Numbered from the stretch's first letter, positions 34,368-43,841 are shown. The stretch is DNA of 64,000 bases from Streptomyces sp. NBRC 109706 (GCF_000974485.1 NZ_BBOM01000014.1:62001-126000), one strand, 5' to 3'. Made by a program: numbers and translations. The notes: generated by a model not told the origin, from the sequence alone.

Positions 34368-35237
34368 CTACCGCACCGGATCGCCGGTGGCGGCGACCGT
34401 GGCGAACGCGGTGAGCGCGTCGATCACCTCGGGGTCGGCCAGGATCCGGTTGTGCCCCAGGCCCCGGGTGAACAGCGCGTCGGCCCGGGCGGCGTAGGTG
34501 GTGTGGGTGCGCCGCCCCTCGGCGACGGGCACCACCCGGTCGTCCTCGTCGTGCACCACCATCAGCGGGGCGGTGAGCCGTTCGGGCCGGTGGGTCACCG
34601 CCAGCGCGCTCAGCGGGTCGACGGTGCCCGGGAAGTAGCGCCGCTCGATCAGTCGGCGCAGCGCGAGCCGGAGACGGGGGCGCAGCCCGAGGTGGTCGCA
34701 GTACCCGTCGAGGATCCCGCCGAAGTCGCCGGGCGCCCCCACCATCACCAGCCGGTCGGCGGCCGCGCCCTCGGCCAGCGCGTACCAGGCGGCCAGCCCG
34801 CCGAAGGAGTGCCCGAGCACGGTGGAGAACGGGCCGTGGTGGCGCTCCAACTCCCCGATGATCCGGCGGATTTCGGGCAGGTCGCTGCCGGTGCCGCCGG
34901 ATGCGCCGTGGCCCGGCAGGTCGAAGGCGAGCACCGAGTGGCCGCGCTGCCGCAGCGCCTCGACCAGCGGCGCGAAGCGGGAGGCGCGGTACTGCCAGCC
35001 GTGGACGAGCAGCACAGGACGGGGTGCGTCGCCCCAGCGGTAGACGGCCACCGGCACCCCGTCGACGGTCAGGCGTCGGTGTTCGGCGGCGGCCAGGGTC
35101 GGCTCCTCGGCCGGCCGGACGGGCACGCGGCCCCGGGGGCGGCGGAAGAGCCCAAGGGCGCCTCGGGCGGCGAGGCCGGGGGCGAGGTGGGCGGTGGTGT
35201 TCAGGGTCGCGCCAAGCACGGCGAGGCCGAGCCGCAT
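34368..35237 (-). CDS. Alpha/beta hydrolase
   Basis: 289 aa. Catalytic Ser in GHSFGG near residue 144, probable Asp in VHDEDDRVV, and His in GLGHNRIL. The oxyanion region reads VLLVHGWQY. The N-terminal 35 residues are hydrophobic and could hold it at the membrane, though no clear cleavage site is seen. The substrate is unknown. It is convergent with the TetR gene, and the TetR-like palindrome at 35282 is 45 bp upstream. Confidence 0.88.
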   Translation of the reverse strand: MRLGLAVLGATLNTTAHLAPGLAARGALGLFRRPRGRVPVRPAEEPTLAAAEHRRLTVDGVPVAVYRWGDAPRPVLLVHGWQYRASRFAPLVEALRQRGHSVLAFDLPGHGASGGTGSDLPEIRRIIGELERHHGPFSTVLGHSFGGLAAWYALAEGAAADRLVMVGAPGDFGGILDGYCDHLGLRPRLRLALRRLIERRYFPGTVDPLSALAVTHRPERLTAPLMVVHDEDDRVVPVAEGRRTHTTYAARADALFTRGLGHNRILADPEVIDALTAFATVAATGDPVR

Positions 35238-35281
35238 GGGTGGTCTCCTCGGTCGGGTGGTGACTGTGTCGAGATATTAGC

Positions 35282-35293
35282 ACGACCGTTCGC
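35282..35293. promoter_or_regulatory. Imperfect palindrome before hydrolase gene, possible TetR operator
   Basis: ACGACCGTTCGC matches its own reverse complement at 8 of 12 positions and resembles the CGA/TCG-armed operators of many TetR proteins. The adjacent ATATTAG (35274-35280) could serve as a -10 element for the hydrolase. It is proposed only from position and partial symmetry. Confidence 0.35.
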
Positions 35294-35342
35294 ACAGTTT
35301 TTGGTGCGTCCCGTTCCTCCGGGCGGGGCCCGGAGGGAGCTG

Positions 35343-37199
35343 TCAGGGCGTCAGTTCCACCGTGGGCTGGCCGGGTTCGGCCGCTGTCGTCCCCGGCCCG
35401 GGTGAGGCCGTCGCGTCCCGGCGCACCAGGGCGGCATAGCGTCCGTTCCTGGCCAGGAGCTCGGTATGGGTGCCGCGCTCGGCGATCCGGCCGCCCTCCA
35501 GGAGCACGATCTGGTCGGCGTCGCGGACGGTGGAGAGCCGGTGCGCGATGGTGATCACGGTGCGGCCGGCGGACAGGGCGTCGACGGCGCGTTGCACCGC
35601 CAGCTCGGTGCGGGTGTCCAGGGCGCTGGTCGCCTCGTCCAGCACCAGGACCGGCGGGTCCCGCAGGATCGTTCTGGCCAGCGCCAGTCGTTGCTTCTCC
35701 CCGCCGGAGAAGCGGTAGCCGCGCTCCCCCACCACCGTGTCGTAGCCGGCCGGAAGGGCGGCGATATGGTCGTGGATCTGGGCGGCGCGGGCGGCGTCCT
35801 CGATCTCGGTCCTGGTCGCGTCCGGCTTGGCGAAGCGCAGGTTGTCGGCGATGGAGGCGTGCAGGAGGTAGGTCTCCTGGGAGACCACGCCCACCGCCCC
35901 GGCCAGGGAGGCGAAGTCCAGGTGCCGGACGTCGACCCCGTCGAGCGTGACCCGTCCCTCGGTGACGTCGTAGAGCCGGGGCACCAGATAGCCCAGGGTG
36001 CTCTTGCCGGCTCCGGTCGCGCCGACCACGGCGAGGGAACTCCCGGCGGGGACGGTGAGGTTGATATCGCTGAGGGTGGCCGGCGCCTCGGCGCCGTAGT
36101 GGAACGAGACCCGTTCGAAGGCGATCTCCCCCCGGGCGCGCTCCAGCGCGACGGGCTCGGCCCGTTCGGTGATGTCCACCGGCAGGTCGAGGTATTCGAA
36201 GACCCGTTGGAACAGCGCCAGCGACGCCTGGATGTCCACGCCGGTGGACAGCAGCGAGACGGCGGGGCGCAGCAGGCCCTGCTGCAGGCTGACGAAGGCG
36301 ACGAGGGTGCCGATGGAGGGGGCGGAGCCGCCGAACCGGGTCATGGCGCCGGCCGACCAGTAGAGCAGCGGCGGTATGGCGCCCATGATCATGCCGATGG
36401 TGGCCATCCGCCAGCGCCCGGCCATGCTGGCCCGCACCTCAAGGGCGACCAGCTTCTCGGACTCCTCGGTGAAGCGGTCCGTCAGCGCCTCCGACCGGCC
36501 CATGGTGCGGCCCAGCAGGATGCCGCTGACCGACAGCGATTCGGTGACCATCGCGGCCATCGCGGCCATCTGCTTCTGGCGTTGGCCGGTGATCCGCTTC
36601 CGTTCCCGGCCGACGCGGCGTGCGATCCAGACGAAGAACGGCAGCAGCGCGAGCGACACCAGGGTCAGCCGCCAGTCCAGGGCCAGCATGGCCACCAGGG
36701 TCGCGGTCACGGCCGTGAGGTTGGAGACCAGGGAGGTGGCCGTGGAGGTGACGGTGGCCTGCATGCCGCCGATGTCGCCGGCGATCCTCGACTGCACCTC
36801 GCCGGTGCGGGTCCTGGTGAAGAACGCCAGCGGCATCCGCTGGAGCTTGCCGTAGACGGCGGCGCGCAGATCGTGCATCACCCGCTGGCCGACGGTGGTG
36901 GAGATCAGCGTCTGGAGCACGCCGAAGACGCTGCTGGTGACGGTCGCGGCGATCATGCCCAGCGCGAGCAGCGTCAGGAGGTCGGTCCGCTGCTGCGGCA
37001 GCGCGACGTCGATGACCTCGCGGAGGAGGAACGGGGAGGCGACGCCGACCAGTGAGGAGGCGCCGACGAGCAGGCCCACCACGGCCAGTCGGCCTCGGTA
37101 GGGGCGGAAGAGTCGGACGATACGGCGCAGCTGTGCGGGTTGCCGGGGCGGGGCGGGGGCGTCGGGGTGGGACGGCCCCGGGGTTTCGGGGTGGGGCAT
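35343..37199 (-). CDS. ABC exporter (fused membrane and ATPase domains)
   Basis: 618 aa. Six transmembrane helices (about 35-330) of the type I exporter fold. The nucleotide-binding domain is complete: Walker A GATGAGKS, Q-loop VSQETYLLH, signature FSGGEKQRLALAR, Walker B VLVLDEATSALD and switch IAHRLST. It is a homodimer-type half transporter. The substrate is not predictable; multidrug and lipid exporters share this pattern. An unrelated oxidoreductase is divergent. No partner half-transporter lies beside it. Confidence 0.93.
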   Translation of the reverse strand: MPHPETPGPSHPDAPAPPRQPAQLRRIVRLFRPYRGRLAVVGLLVGASSLVGVASPFLLREVIDVALPQQRTDLLTLLALGMIAATVTSSVFGVLQTLISTTVGQRVMHDLRAAVYGKLQRMPLAFFTRTRTGEVQSRIAGDIGGMQATVTSTATSLVSNLTAVTATLVAMLALDWRLTLVSLALLPFFVWIARRVGRERKRITGQRQKQMAAMAAMVTESLSVSGILLGRTMGRSEALTDRFTEESEKLVALEVRASMAGRWRMATIGMIMGAIPPLLYWSAGAMTRFGGSAPSIGTLVAFVSLQQGLLRPAVSLLSTGVDIQASLALFQRVFEYLDLPVDITERAEPVALERARGEIAFERVSFHYGAEAPATLSDINLTVPAGSSLAVVGATGAGKSTLGYLVPRLYDVTEGRVTLDGVDVRHLDFASLAGAVGVVSQETYLLHASIADNLRFAKPDATRTEIEDAARAAQIHDHIAALPAGYDTVVGERGYRFSGGEKQRLALARTILRDPPVLVLDEATSALDTRTELAVQRAVDALSAGRTVITIAHRLSTVRDADQIVLLEGGRIAERGTHTELLARNGRYAALVRRDATASPGPGTTAAEPGQPTVELTP

Positions 37200-37354
37200 G
37201 GCTCCTTCGAGGGTGCGGGGGTGTGACGATCCTCCAGCCTACGACCGGGGACCGCGTTCGGGCTGCCCTTCGCGCAGGTCGGTGCCGGTGCCCACGGCGG
37301 ATACGCGGGTGCGGACGGGTGGCCGGTGGGTGGCCCCGCGTGTTACCAAGAGCC

Positions 37355-38926
37355 ATGCCCTCTCACTCCCGGTACGACGTGGTGATTGTCGGGGGTGGCC
37401 ACAACGGACTGGTGGCCGCCGCGTATCTGGCCGGCGCCGGCCGTCGGGTGGTGGTGCTGGAGCGGATGGACGCCGTGGGCGGCGCCGCCGTCTCCGGCGC
37501 GCCGTTCCCCGGGGTCGCCGCCCGGCTGTCCCGCTTCGCCTATCTGGTCAGCCTGTTGCCCCAGCGCATCGTGCGGGATCTGGGGCTGCGCCTGGAACTG
37601 CGGCGGCGCCCGTTCGCCTCCTACACCCCGACCACCAGGGGTGGTCGGCCGACGGGGCTGCTCGTCGGCGACGGGGAGCGGCGGGTGCGCGAGTCGTTCG
37701 CCCGGCTCACCGGGGACGAGCGGGAGTACCGGTCCTGGCGGGAGTTCTACGCCGCGACCGGGCGGCTGGCCGGCCGGGTGTTCCCCACCCTGACCGAGCC
37801 GCTGCCCACCCGGGCCGAGCTGCGCGCGAAGGTCGACGACGCGGCCCTCTGGGAGGCGCTGTTCGAACGGCCGCTGGGCGAGACGATCGAGGAGCGGTTC
37901 GCGGACGATCTGGTGCGCGGGGTGGTGCTCACCGACGCGCTGATCGGCACCTTCGCCGACGCGCACGACCCGTCGCTGGCGCAGAACCGCTGCTTTCTCT
38001 ACCACGTGATCGGGCAGGGCACCGGCGACTGGGACGTGCCGGTGGGCGGCATGGGCGCGGTGACCGGGGCGCTGCTCGACGCCGCCCTCGCGGCGGGCGC
38101 CGAGATCGCGGTCGGCCACGAGGTGACGGGCCTGGCAACGGACGGGCGGACGGTGGAGGTGGGCTACCGCACGGCGGGGGCCGAGGGGCGGCTGGGCGCG
38201 GAGCTGGCGCTGGTGAACGCCTCCCCGAGCGAGCTGGCACGGCTGCTGGGCGAGGCCGCGCCGCCGGCCCCCGAGGGGTCGCAGTTCAAGGTGAACATGC
38301 TGCTCACCCGGCTGCCCGCGTTGCGGGACCCGGCCGTCGATCCACGCGAGGCGTTCGCCGGGACGTTCCATATCGCCGAGGGCTACCGGGAGTTGGCGAC
38401 GGCGTATGCCGAGGCGGCCGAGGGGCGGCTGCCGTCGAGGCCGCCGAGCGAGGTGTACTGCCACTCGCTGACCGACCCGTCGATCCTGGCCCCCGAACTG
38501 GCCGCCGCCGGCTACCAGACGCTGACCCTGTTCGGGCTGCACACGCCCGAACGGCTCTTCGCCGGCGACGAGGGGCGGCAACGGGAGGTGCGGGAGGAGC
38601 TGTTGGCGGCGACGACGCGGGCGCTGGACGAGCATCTGGCCGAGCCGATCGCCGACTGTCTGGCGGTGGACGAGCGGGGTCGGCCCTGTGTGGAGGCGAA
38701 GACCCCGCGCGATCTGGAGCGCGAGCTGCGGCTGCCGGGCGGTCATATCTTCCACGGCGATCTGGCGTTCCCCTGGCGGGAGACGGAACGGGACGGGCCC
38801 GGCGACCGTTGGGGGGTGGCGACCGGCCATCCGAACATCCTGCTGTGCGGGGCCGGCGCGGTGCGCGGCGGCGGGGTCAGCGGCGTGGGCGGGCACAACG
38901 CCGCGATGGCGGCGCTGGGCCGCTGA
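37355..38926 (+). CDS. Phytoene dehydrogenase-like FAD oxidoreductase
   Basis: 523 aa. N-terminal dinucleotide-binding motif VVIVGGGHNGLVAAAYLAGAG, with VVVLERMDAVGGAA directly following. The C-terminal FAD-contact block GGGVSGVGGHNAAMAALG is present. Length and sequence fit the PYROXD2/CrtI-like group. No carotenoid synthase genes are nearby, so a carotenoid role is not supported. Reductases and dehydrogenases of unknown substrate are common in this group. Confidence 0.85.
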   Translation: MPSHSRYDVVIVGGGHNGLVAAAYLAGAGRRVVVLERMDAVGGAAVSGAPFPGVAARLSRFAYLVSLLPQRIVRDLGLRLELRRRPFASYTPTTRGGRPTGLLVGDGERRVRESFARLTGDEREYRSWREFYAATGRLAGRVFPTLTEPLPTRAELRAKVDDAALWEALFERPLGETIEERFADDLVRGVVLTDALIGTFADAHDPSLAQNRCFLYHVIGQGTGDWDVPVGGMGAVTGALLDAALAAGAEIAVGHEVTGLATDGRTVEVGYRTAGAEGRLGAELALVNASPSELARLLGEAAPPAPEGSQFKVNMLLTRLPALRDPAVDPREAFAGTFHIAEGYRELATAYAEAAEGRLPSRPPSEVYCHSLTDPSILAPELAAAGYQTLTLFGLHTPERLFAGDEGRQREVREELLAATTRALDEHLAEPIADCLAVDERGRPCVEAKTPRDLERELRLPGGHIFHGDLAFPWRETERDGPGDRWGVATGHPNILLCGAGAVRGGGVSGVGGHNAAMAALGR

Positions 38927-39240
38927 GCGGGCGCGGGGCGAGGAAGCTGGGCAGTCGGCTGAGCCGCCGGTGGGTGTGCGGGGTCGATCCGGCGCGGCTC
39001 GTCGACGGGCCGGGGCTCCACCAGCCGGTCGACCACCAGGTCGGTGACCAGCGCCCGGCGGAGTTCGCGCGGCGGTTGGGCGCGGCGCTCGACAGGGTGG
39101 AACACCGGGCGCGGGCGACTTTGTCGAGGGAGGAGTCGGCGGCGGAGGAGAGCGGCTGTTCCAGATCGTGCACCCGCACCTCGGCCGGATCGCCGAGCCC
39201 GGGACGGCGCTGCCCGGCGCGGGCCGCCGGCGGCGCGGGT
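38927..39240 (+). other. 314-bp stretch with possible gene remnant
   Basis: No intact gene. On the plus strand, one frame from about 38943 to 39163 reads as a plausible protein with very high third-position GC (RRWVCGVDPARLVDG, then PAEFARRLGAALDRVE). Another frame continues from about 39168 (HPHLGRIAEPGTALPG). The break between them looks like a frameshift in a decayed gene. Antisense frames are also GC3-rich, so this is weak. I do not recognise the family. Confidence 0.3.
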
Positions 39241-40374
39241 TCAGCGGCGCGCGTCGGCCGGGGGGCGGCGCGGCGGCGGGGCGGTGGAGTCGCGGAGCAC
39301 CACATGGGTGCCGAGGAGGGCGCGCTGGTCGGCCGCCGAGACCGTGCCGGCGCCGAGGCCGAGGGCCAACCGCACGGCGGTACGGCCGAGTTCGGCGTAG
39401 GGCACGTGGACGGTGGTGAGCTGGGGCAGCATGTCGGTGGCGCAGTCGGCGTCGCCGTAGCCGACCAGCGAGACATCGTCGGGGACGCGGCGGCCGGCGG
39501 CCCGCAGGGCGGCCAGCGCGCCGGAGGCGGCGGGGTCGGAGACGGCGAAGACGGCCGTGAAGTCGGAGCCGCCGGCCAGCCGGCGGGAGAGCCGGTCGCG
39601 CGCCTCGGCACGGCCGGACCCGCCGCCGACCAGCAGTTCGGGGCGGAACGGGAGGTCGAAGTCGGCCAACGCCCTGCGGTAGCCGGCCAGTCGGCCGGCG
39701 GTGGTGGAGGTGGACGCGGTGTCGGTGGGCCCCAGGAAGAGGACGCGTCGGTGGCCCTGCACCAGAAGGCGGCTGACCACGGCGTAGGCGCCGCCCTCGT
39801 TGTCGTACTCCACCACGGTGGCCGGCGCCGCGTCGTCGGGGGCCGGTCGTCCGCAGAACACCAGCCGGGATCCCGCGGCGGCCAGTGAGCCGGCGATATG
39901 GGACAACTCGGCGTGGTGGTGCGGGTCCTGGGAGCCGCCGCCGATGAGGACGACGGCGCCCGCGCCCTGCTGGCGCATGGCCCGCAGCACGGCGCGTTCG
40001 CGTTCCCTTTCGCCCTGGGTGGTGGCGATCAGGCAGCTGCGGCCGTTGCGGGCGGCCTCCTCCTCGGCGCCGTGCGCGATCCTGGCCACCGGTTCCTGGC
40101 GCAGGTCGTCCAGGACCAGGGCGATCGTCGGGGTGGCGTGTCCGCGGAGGGCGCGGGCGTGGGTGTTGGCGACGTAGTCGAGCTCCTGAACGGCCCTCAG
40201 CACCCGTTGTCGGGTGCGTTGCGCCACGGGGTAGTTGCCGGCGAGCACCCGGGAGACGGTGGCCATCGAGACGTCGGCGGCCCGTGCGACCTGGCGCAGC
40301 GTGGTGGGGCCAGAGGTGCCCCTGGACACGGGAACGTCCCTCGGTTCGGCCTGGCTAACGGATCTGGTGGACAT
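39241..40374 (-). CDS. LacI-family transcriptional regulator
   Basis: 377 aa from the ATG at 40374. The helix-turn-helix (TLRQVARAADVSMATVSRVL) starts about residue 26 after a short Ser/Arg-rich leader. The effector domain has TIALVLDDLRQEP, VVLIGGGSQDP and FAVSDPAASGALAAL. It is divergent from the AA10 monooxygenase gene with a 123-bp gap. It may control sugar or polysaccharide genes, but the dre-like sites in the gap belong to a GntR-type regulator, so its own targets are unclear. Confidence 0.88.
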   Translation of the reverse strand: MSTRSVSQAEPRDVPVSRGTSGPTTLRQVARAADVSMATVSRVLAGNYPVAQRTRQRVLRAVQELDYVANTHARALRGHATPTIALVLDDLRQEPVARIAHGAEEEAARNGRSCLIATTQGERERERAVLRAMRQQGAGAVVLIGGGSQDPHHHAELSHIAGSLAAAGSRLVFCGRPAPDDAAPATVVEYDNEGGAYAVVSRLLVQGHRRVLFLGPTDTASTSTTAGRLAGYRRALADFDLPFRPELLVGGGSGRAEARDRLSRRLAGGSDFTAVFAVSDPAASGALAALRAAGRRVPDDVSLVGYGDADCATDMLPQLTTVHVPYAELGRTAVRLALGLGAGTVSAADQRALLGTHVVLRDSTAPPPRRPPADARR

Positions 40375-40394
40375 GACCAACCCTCACGATTCAT

Positions 40395-40445
40395 TGGTCT
40401 GGACATGACGAAAACCTCGCAGTAACGTCAGCCTTGGTCTAGACC
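40395..40445. promoter_or_regulatory. Two DasR-type (dre) sites before AA10 gene
   Basis: TGGTCTAGACC at 40435-40445 matches the core of the DasR response element ACTGGTCTAGACCACT; a weaker copy, TGGTCTGGACA, is at 40395-40405, exactly 40 bp away. Such sites control chitin and N-acetylglucosamine genes in Streptomyces. They predict induction of the downstream monooxygenase by amino sugars. Confidence 0.8.
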
Positions 40446-40497
40446 GCGAAAATCCCCCTTTGGAGCGCTCCTCCCCCACAACCTCCGGGAGCGAATA

Positions 40498-41088
40498 ATG
40501 CGCAAGAAAGTCCTCACCGCCGCAGCCGGGGCCGGTCTCGCCCTGGCGACGGTGTTCGCCACGGGCACGACCGCCCAGGGCCACGGCTACACCACCAGCC
40601 CGTCGAGCCGCCAACAGCAGTGCGCCCAGGGCGCGGTGGACAACTGTGGCGCGATCGTCTGGGAACCGCAGAGCGTCGAGGGCCCCAAGGGCTTCCCCGG
40701 CGCCGGACCCGCCGACGGCACCATCTGCTCCGGCGGCAACAGCCGGTTCGCCGAGCTGGACGACCCCCGAGGCGGCACCTGGCCGGCCACGAACCTCTCG
40801 CCCGGCCAGAACGTCACCTTCAGCTGGACCTTCACCGTGGGGCACAGCACCAGCGAGTTCGACTACTACATCACCAGGGACGGGTACAACCCGTCCCAGC
40901 CGCTCACCCGCGCGGACCTGGAGCCCCAGCCGTTCCTGACGGTGCCGCTGAACGGCGCCCGGCCCGGCGACACCGAGCACCACCAGGGCACGGTGCCCCA
41001 GAAGTCCGGCCGCCATCTCATCCTGGCGGTCTGGAACGTCGCCGACACCGGTAACGCGTTCTACGCCTGCTCGGATGTGAATTTCTGA
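40498..41088 (+). CDS. AA10 lytic polysaccharide monooxygenase (chitin-binding type)
   Basis: 196 aa. A signal peptide of 28 residues ends AQG, exposing His29 (HGYTTSP) as the mature N-terminus; this His forms the copper histidine brace. Cys pairs (QQQC, NC, IC) and the second brace region around TFSWTFTVGHSTSEFDYYI (separate blocks) fit the chitin-active CHB/CBP21-like group. There is no extra binding module. It oxidatively cleaves crystalline chitin or cellulose outside the cell. The dre sites favour chitin. Confidence 0.92.
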   Translation: MRKKVLTAAAGAGLALATVFATGTTAQGHGYTTSPSSRQQQCAQGAVDNCGAIVWEPQSVEGPKGFPGAGPADGTICSGGNSRFAELDDPRGGTWPATNLSPGQNVTFSWTFTVGHSTSEFDYYITRDGYNPSQPLTRADLEPQPFLTVPLNGARPGDTEHHQGTVPQKSGRHLILAVWNVADTGNAFYACSDVNF

Positions 41089-41120
41089 CGCCTCCAGCCC
41101 GGGTGTGTACGGGTTTGACG

Positions 41121-41160
41121 CGGGTGCGCGGGGAGGAGAGACACACTCCCCGGGCACCCG
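41121..41160. terminator. Strong hairpin between AA10 and DoxX-like genes
   Basis: CGGGTGCGCGGGGAG (41121-41135) pairs with CTCCCCGGGCACCCG (41146-41160) at 14 of 15 positions, loop 10 bases. It lies between convergent genes and is a likely bidirectional terminator. Confidence 0.7.
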
Positions 41161-41230
41161 CCGCCTTCAACCGGCCGGGGCACCTGGCGCGCGGCAGGCG
41201 CCCAACGTCCCGGCCGGCCCCGACCACGCG

Positions 41231-41818
41231 TCAGCGCAGCCAGGGGTAACTCGCCACCAGCGGGGTCCGCTCCCACCACGAGCCAAGGCCCCAGACGCGC
41301 CCCGCGGAGAACAGCGCCACCACGATCATCACGCCGGCGTAGACCACATGGGAATCGACCAGCGGGTTCGGCGACATGGTCGGCGAACCGTCCGAGGCAT
41401 GCTTGGCCAGCGGGAACTCACCGAGCCACAGCATCAGCATCATCAGCGGACCGGCGATGGCGGTGACCCGCAGCCCTATGCCGAGCACCAGGGACAGGCC
41501 GAGTCCCGCCATGCCCCCCATGTAGAGCCAGTCGATGATCATCTCGCCGGACCACGAGTGGAACGTCGACTCCAGCGGGCCCACCGAGACCGACGCCAGA
41601 TAGCCCTTCGCCGGCGAACCGCCCTGCAGCCAGGCGTTCTCGGACGAGGTCGCGTACCCCAGTCCGAACGTCTTGTCCAGGAAGGCCCAGAGGAAGATCG
41701 CGCCGGTCACGATCCGAAGCGCCGCCAGAGTTCTGAGCGCCTGAGTCGCCTCGACACGATCAGGCTGCCCGTCGACGGAGGGAGAACTCGCCCGAGGCGA
41801 GGAGAACCGCACATTCAT
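41231..41818 (-). CDS. DoxX-like membrane protein
   Basis: 195 aa from the ATG at 41818, preceded by AAGGAG. About four transmembrane helices: LRIVTGAIFLWAFLDKTFGL, a pair spanning WLYMGGMAGLGLSLVLG and AIAGPLMMLMLWLGEF, and VVYAGVMIVVALFSAG. It resembles DoxX/DoxD-like integral membrane proteins, some of which serve thiosulfate:quinone oxidoreductases. The role here is unknown. It lies 43 bp downstream of the GH9 gene on the same strand and may be cotranscribed. Confidence 0.78.
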   Translation of the reverse strand: MNVRFSSPRASSPSVDGQPDRVEATQALRTLAALRIVTGAIFLWAFLDKTFGLGYATSSENAWLQGGSPAKGYLASVSVGPLESTFHSWSGEMIIDWLYMGGMAGLGLSLVLGIGLRVTAIAGPLMMLMLWLGEFPLAKHASDGSPTMSPNPLVDSHVVYAGVMIVVALFSAGRVWGLGSWWERTPLVASYPWLR

Positions 41819-41861
41819 GCTTTCACTCCTTGTATGGAAGGCCGCGCCCAACATGTCATGC

Positions 41862-43841
41862 TCACGGCCCCACCACTGCCGCGGGCTCAATTCCCGAAAC
41901 CAGAACGCCATCCTCATAAGCCGTGAGGTAGGAGGAAACCGCTGGTTCCGCCCCCAACCCCTGGTAGGACCAGTCGTTCTCCGGGTCCCAGTCGGGACCG
42001 CCGGTCACCCGGAACTGCACCTCGGCCCGGTGCGCGGACTGCCCGCCCGGATAGATCGAGCGGCCGGTGCAGCTGAGCTCCGCGTAGTAGAGATCCCCGG
42101 CCGCCCGGACGACCGCGCTCTCCAACTCGGGACACTCGTGATACCCCGAGGTCAGAGTGATTCCGTCGGGATCGACGCCCTCGTCGAGGGTGAACCAGTA
42201 ACGCACCGAGGCCCGGTCGAGCGAACGGGCCGGGAAGGCGGAGACGTTGCGCAGCGTCGCCCGCACCTCGGTGAAGGTGTCCCCCGTCGCGTTGGTGCCG
42301 GCCTCGACATAGACCTCGTCCCCGTCCGGCTCCTCCACCGGTGGGAAGTCCGGCAGCGGGGCGCCGCCGTGCACCCCCGTCAGATAGGCCAGGGCGCCGG
42401 AGAAGCCCGCGTTGTAGTCGGTCGCCACCTCGTTGGCCACATAGTCCTGGCGGTCGTCCTCATAGGCGTCGTCGGGTGCGGAGGGGCCGCCCACCAGAGC
42501 GCCGTAGAGCACATGACGGCTGGCCTCGGGCACGGTCAGCTGATCCGTCCAGGAACCGTGCGCCGTGCGGTGGTGCGGATCGCGCGGCGGATCCTCCCCG
42601 AACCCCACCACATAGCTGGCGCCCCGGGGGTTGTCACCCAGCGCGTAGTCGATCTGGGCCTGCCCGAACTCCCGGTAGCGCGCCGCCCGTTCGGCGTCCG
42701 TACCGGCCAGCCAGTCCCCGTACAGCAGGGCGACGAACGAGGTGTTGGCGGCGTACCGCAGCGATCCCCAGGTGTCCAGCACCGCCTGGCCGCCGGGTGA
42801 GTAGCGCACACGCTCGCCGTTCACCCCCACCGTCCAGAAGTCGAGCCAGCGGTTGGCGTCCGCCACGTACTTCGGATCGCCCGTCTCCATCGCCAACAGC
42901 GCGTACGCGCCATAGGACTTGTCGTCCCAGGCGAGCGTCCACCGATAGCTGCGCAGCTCCGACTGCGGCTCGGTGGCCAGCGCGTCGTACTCGGCCTCGG
43001 CCTTCGCCAGATAGTCGGCGTCCCCGGTCGCCTTGTACAACCAATAGGCGCCCCAGACCAGTTCGTCCTGGTAGCCGGACCAGGACCGGTAGAAGTCGCC
43101 GGCCGGCACACAGTCCGAGTAGACGCCGCGATGCTCGTCGGCGAAGGCGTACAGCTGCTCGGCGTGCGTCACCAGTTCGGCGGCGTAGGCGGGATCGTCC
43201 TCGGCGAACAGCAACGAGGAGGCGGCCATCGCGGCCGCCGTCTCGCCGGCCACGTCGGAGCCCGGGCAGTCGGCGTCCACCCGGTAGGCCGGCCGCTCCA
43301 TGGGCATCACCTCGGCCGGCCCCCACCACCGGTGGTCCTCCGCGCCATCGCCCACCTGCGCGTAGAGCACGTCGGGCTCCGGATGCGCCCGGATGAAGTA
43401 GTCGTTCACCCAGCGCAGATTGCCCTTCAGATACTCCAACTGCCCGGCCTGCTCGTACCCCTCACCCGCAGCCAGGCCACCCCACGCCAACAGGGTGGCC
43501 GAAGCGGCCATCGGCAGGCCGAACTTGACGTGGTCTCCCGCGTCGTACCAGCCACCGGTGAGGTCGAGACCCACATCGGCGCCGTCGTCGAGAGCGGAGT
43601 CGCCGCGCCAGCTCACCCGGTTGTCCGCGGGCAGCGCGCCGGAGCGCTGCGCCTCGTAGAAGAACATCGACTTCTGCAGCGCCTCCGCGTAGGCGAACGC
43701 GGGCGCGGCCACCTCGACGACCGGCTCCGCGCGCGCCTCCTGGCCGGCGGACGGCAGTAGCAGGCCGGCGGCGAGCGCGGCCGCGGCTAAGACGGCGGTC
43801 CGGACGCGTCCACGCGACGGCCGGGGTCCCGAGGGTGACAT
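41862..43841 (-). CDS. GH9 endoglucanase with C-terminal cellulose-binding module
   Basis: 659 aa from the ATG at 43841. A signal peptide (about 1-38) is followed by the GH9 catalytic domain: GGWYDAGDHVKFGLPMA with the catalytic Asp, DPHHRTAHGS, and the acid/base Glu in NEVATDYNAGFSGAL. A C-terminal CBM3-like module (about 500-659) has VRYWFTLDEG, AELSCTGRSIYPGGQS and WDPENDWSYQGL. The order GH9 then CBM3 is that of theme B processive endoglucanases. It degrades cellulose outside the cell. A CebR box lies about 115 bp upstream, predicting induction by cello-oligosaccharides. Confidence 0.95.
   Translation of the reverse strand: MSPSGPRPSRGRVRTAVLAAAALAAGLLLPSAGQEARAEPVVEVAAPAFAYAEALQKSMFFYEAQRSGALPADNRVSWRGDSALDDGADVGLDLTGGWYDAGDHVKFGLPMAASATLLAWGGLAAGEGYEQAGQLEYLKGNLRWVNDYFIRAHPEPDVLYAQVGDGAEDHRWWGPAEVMPMERPAYRVDADCPGSDVAGETAAAMAASSLLFAEDDPAYAAELVTHAEQLYAFADEHRGVYSDCVPAGDFYRSWSGYQDELVWGAYWLYKATGDADYLAKAEAEYDALATEPQSELRSYRWTLAWDDKSYGAYALLAMETGDPKYVADANRWLDFWTVGVNGERVRYSPGGQAVLDTWGSLRYAANTSFVALLYGDWLAGTDAERAARYREFGQAQIDYALGDNPRGASYVVGFGEDPPRDPHHRTAHGSWTDQLTVPEASRHVLYGALVGGPSAPDDAYEDDRQDYVANEVATDYNAGFSGALAYLTGVHGGAPLPDFPPVEEPDGDEVYVEAGTNATGDTFTEVRATLRNVSAFPARSLDRASVRYWFTLDEGVDPDGITLTSGYHECPELESAVVRAAGDLYYAELSCTGRSIYPGGQSAHRAEVQFRVTGGPDWDPENDWSYQGLGAEPAVSSYLTAYEDGVLVSGIEPAAVVGP

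Noticed and set aside
37355..38926. Carotenoid biosynthesis gene
   Set aside because: The protein is phytoene-dehydrogenase-like, but no phytoene synthase, GGPP synthase or cyclase gene is nearby and the family is broad.
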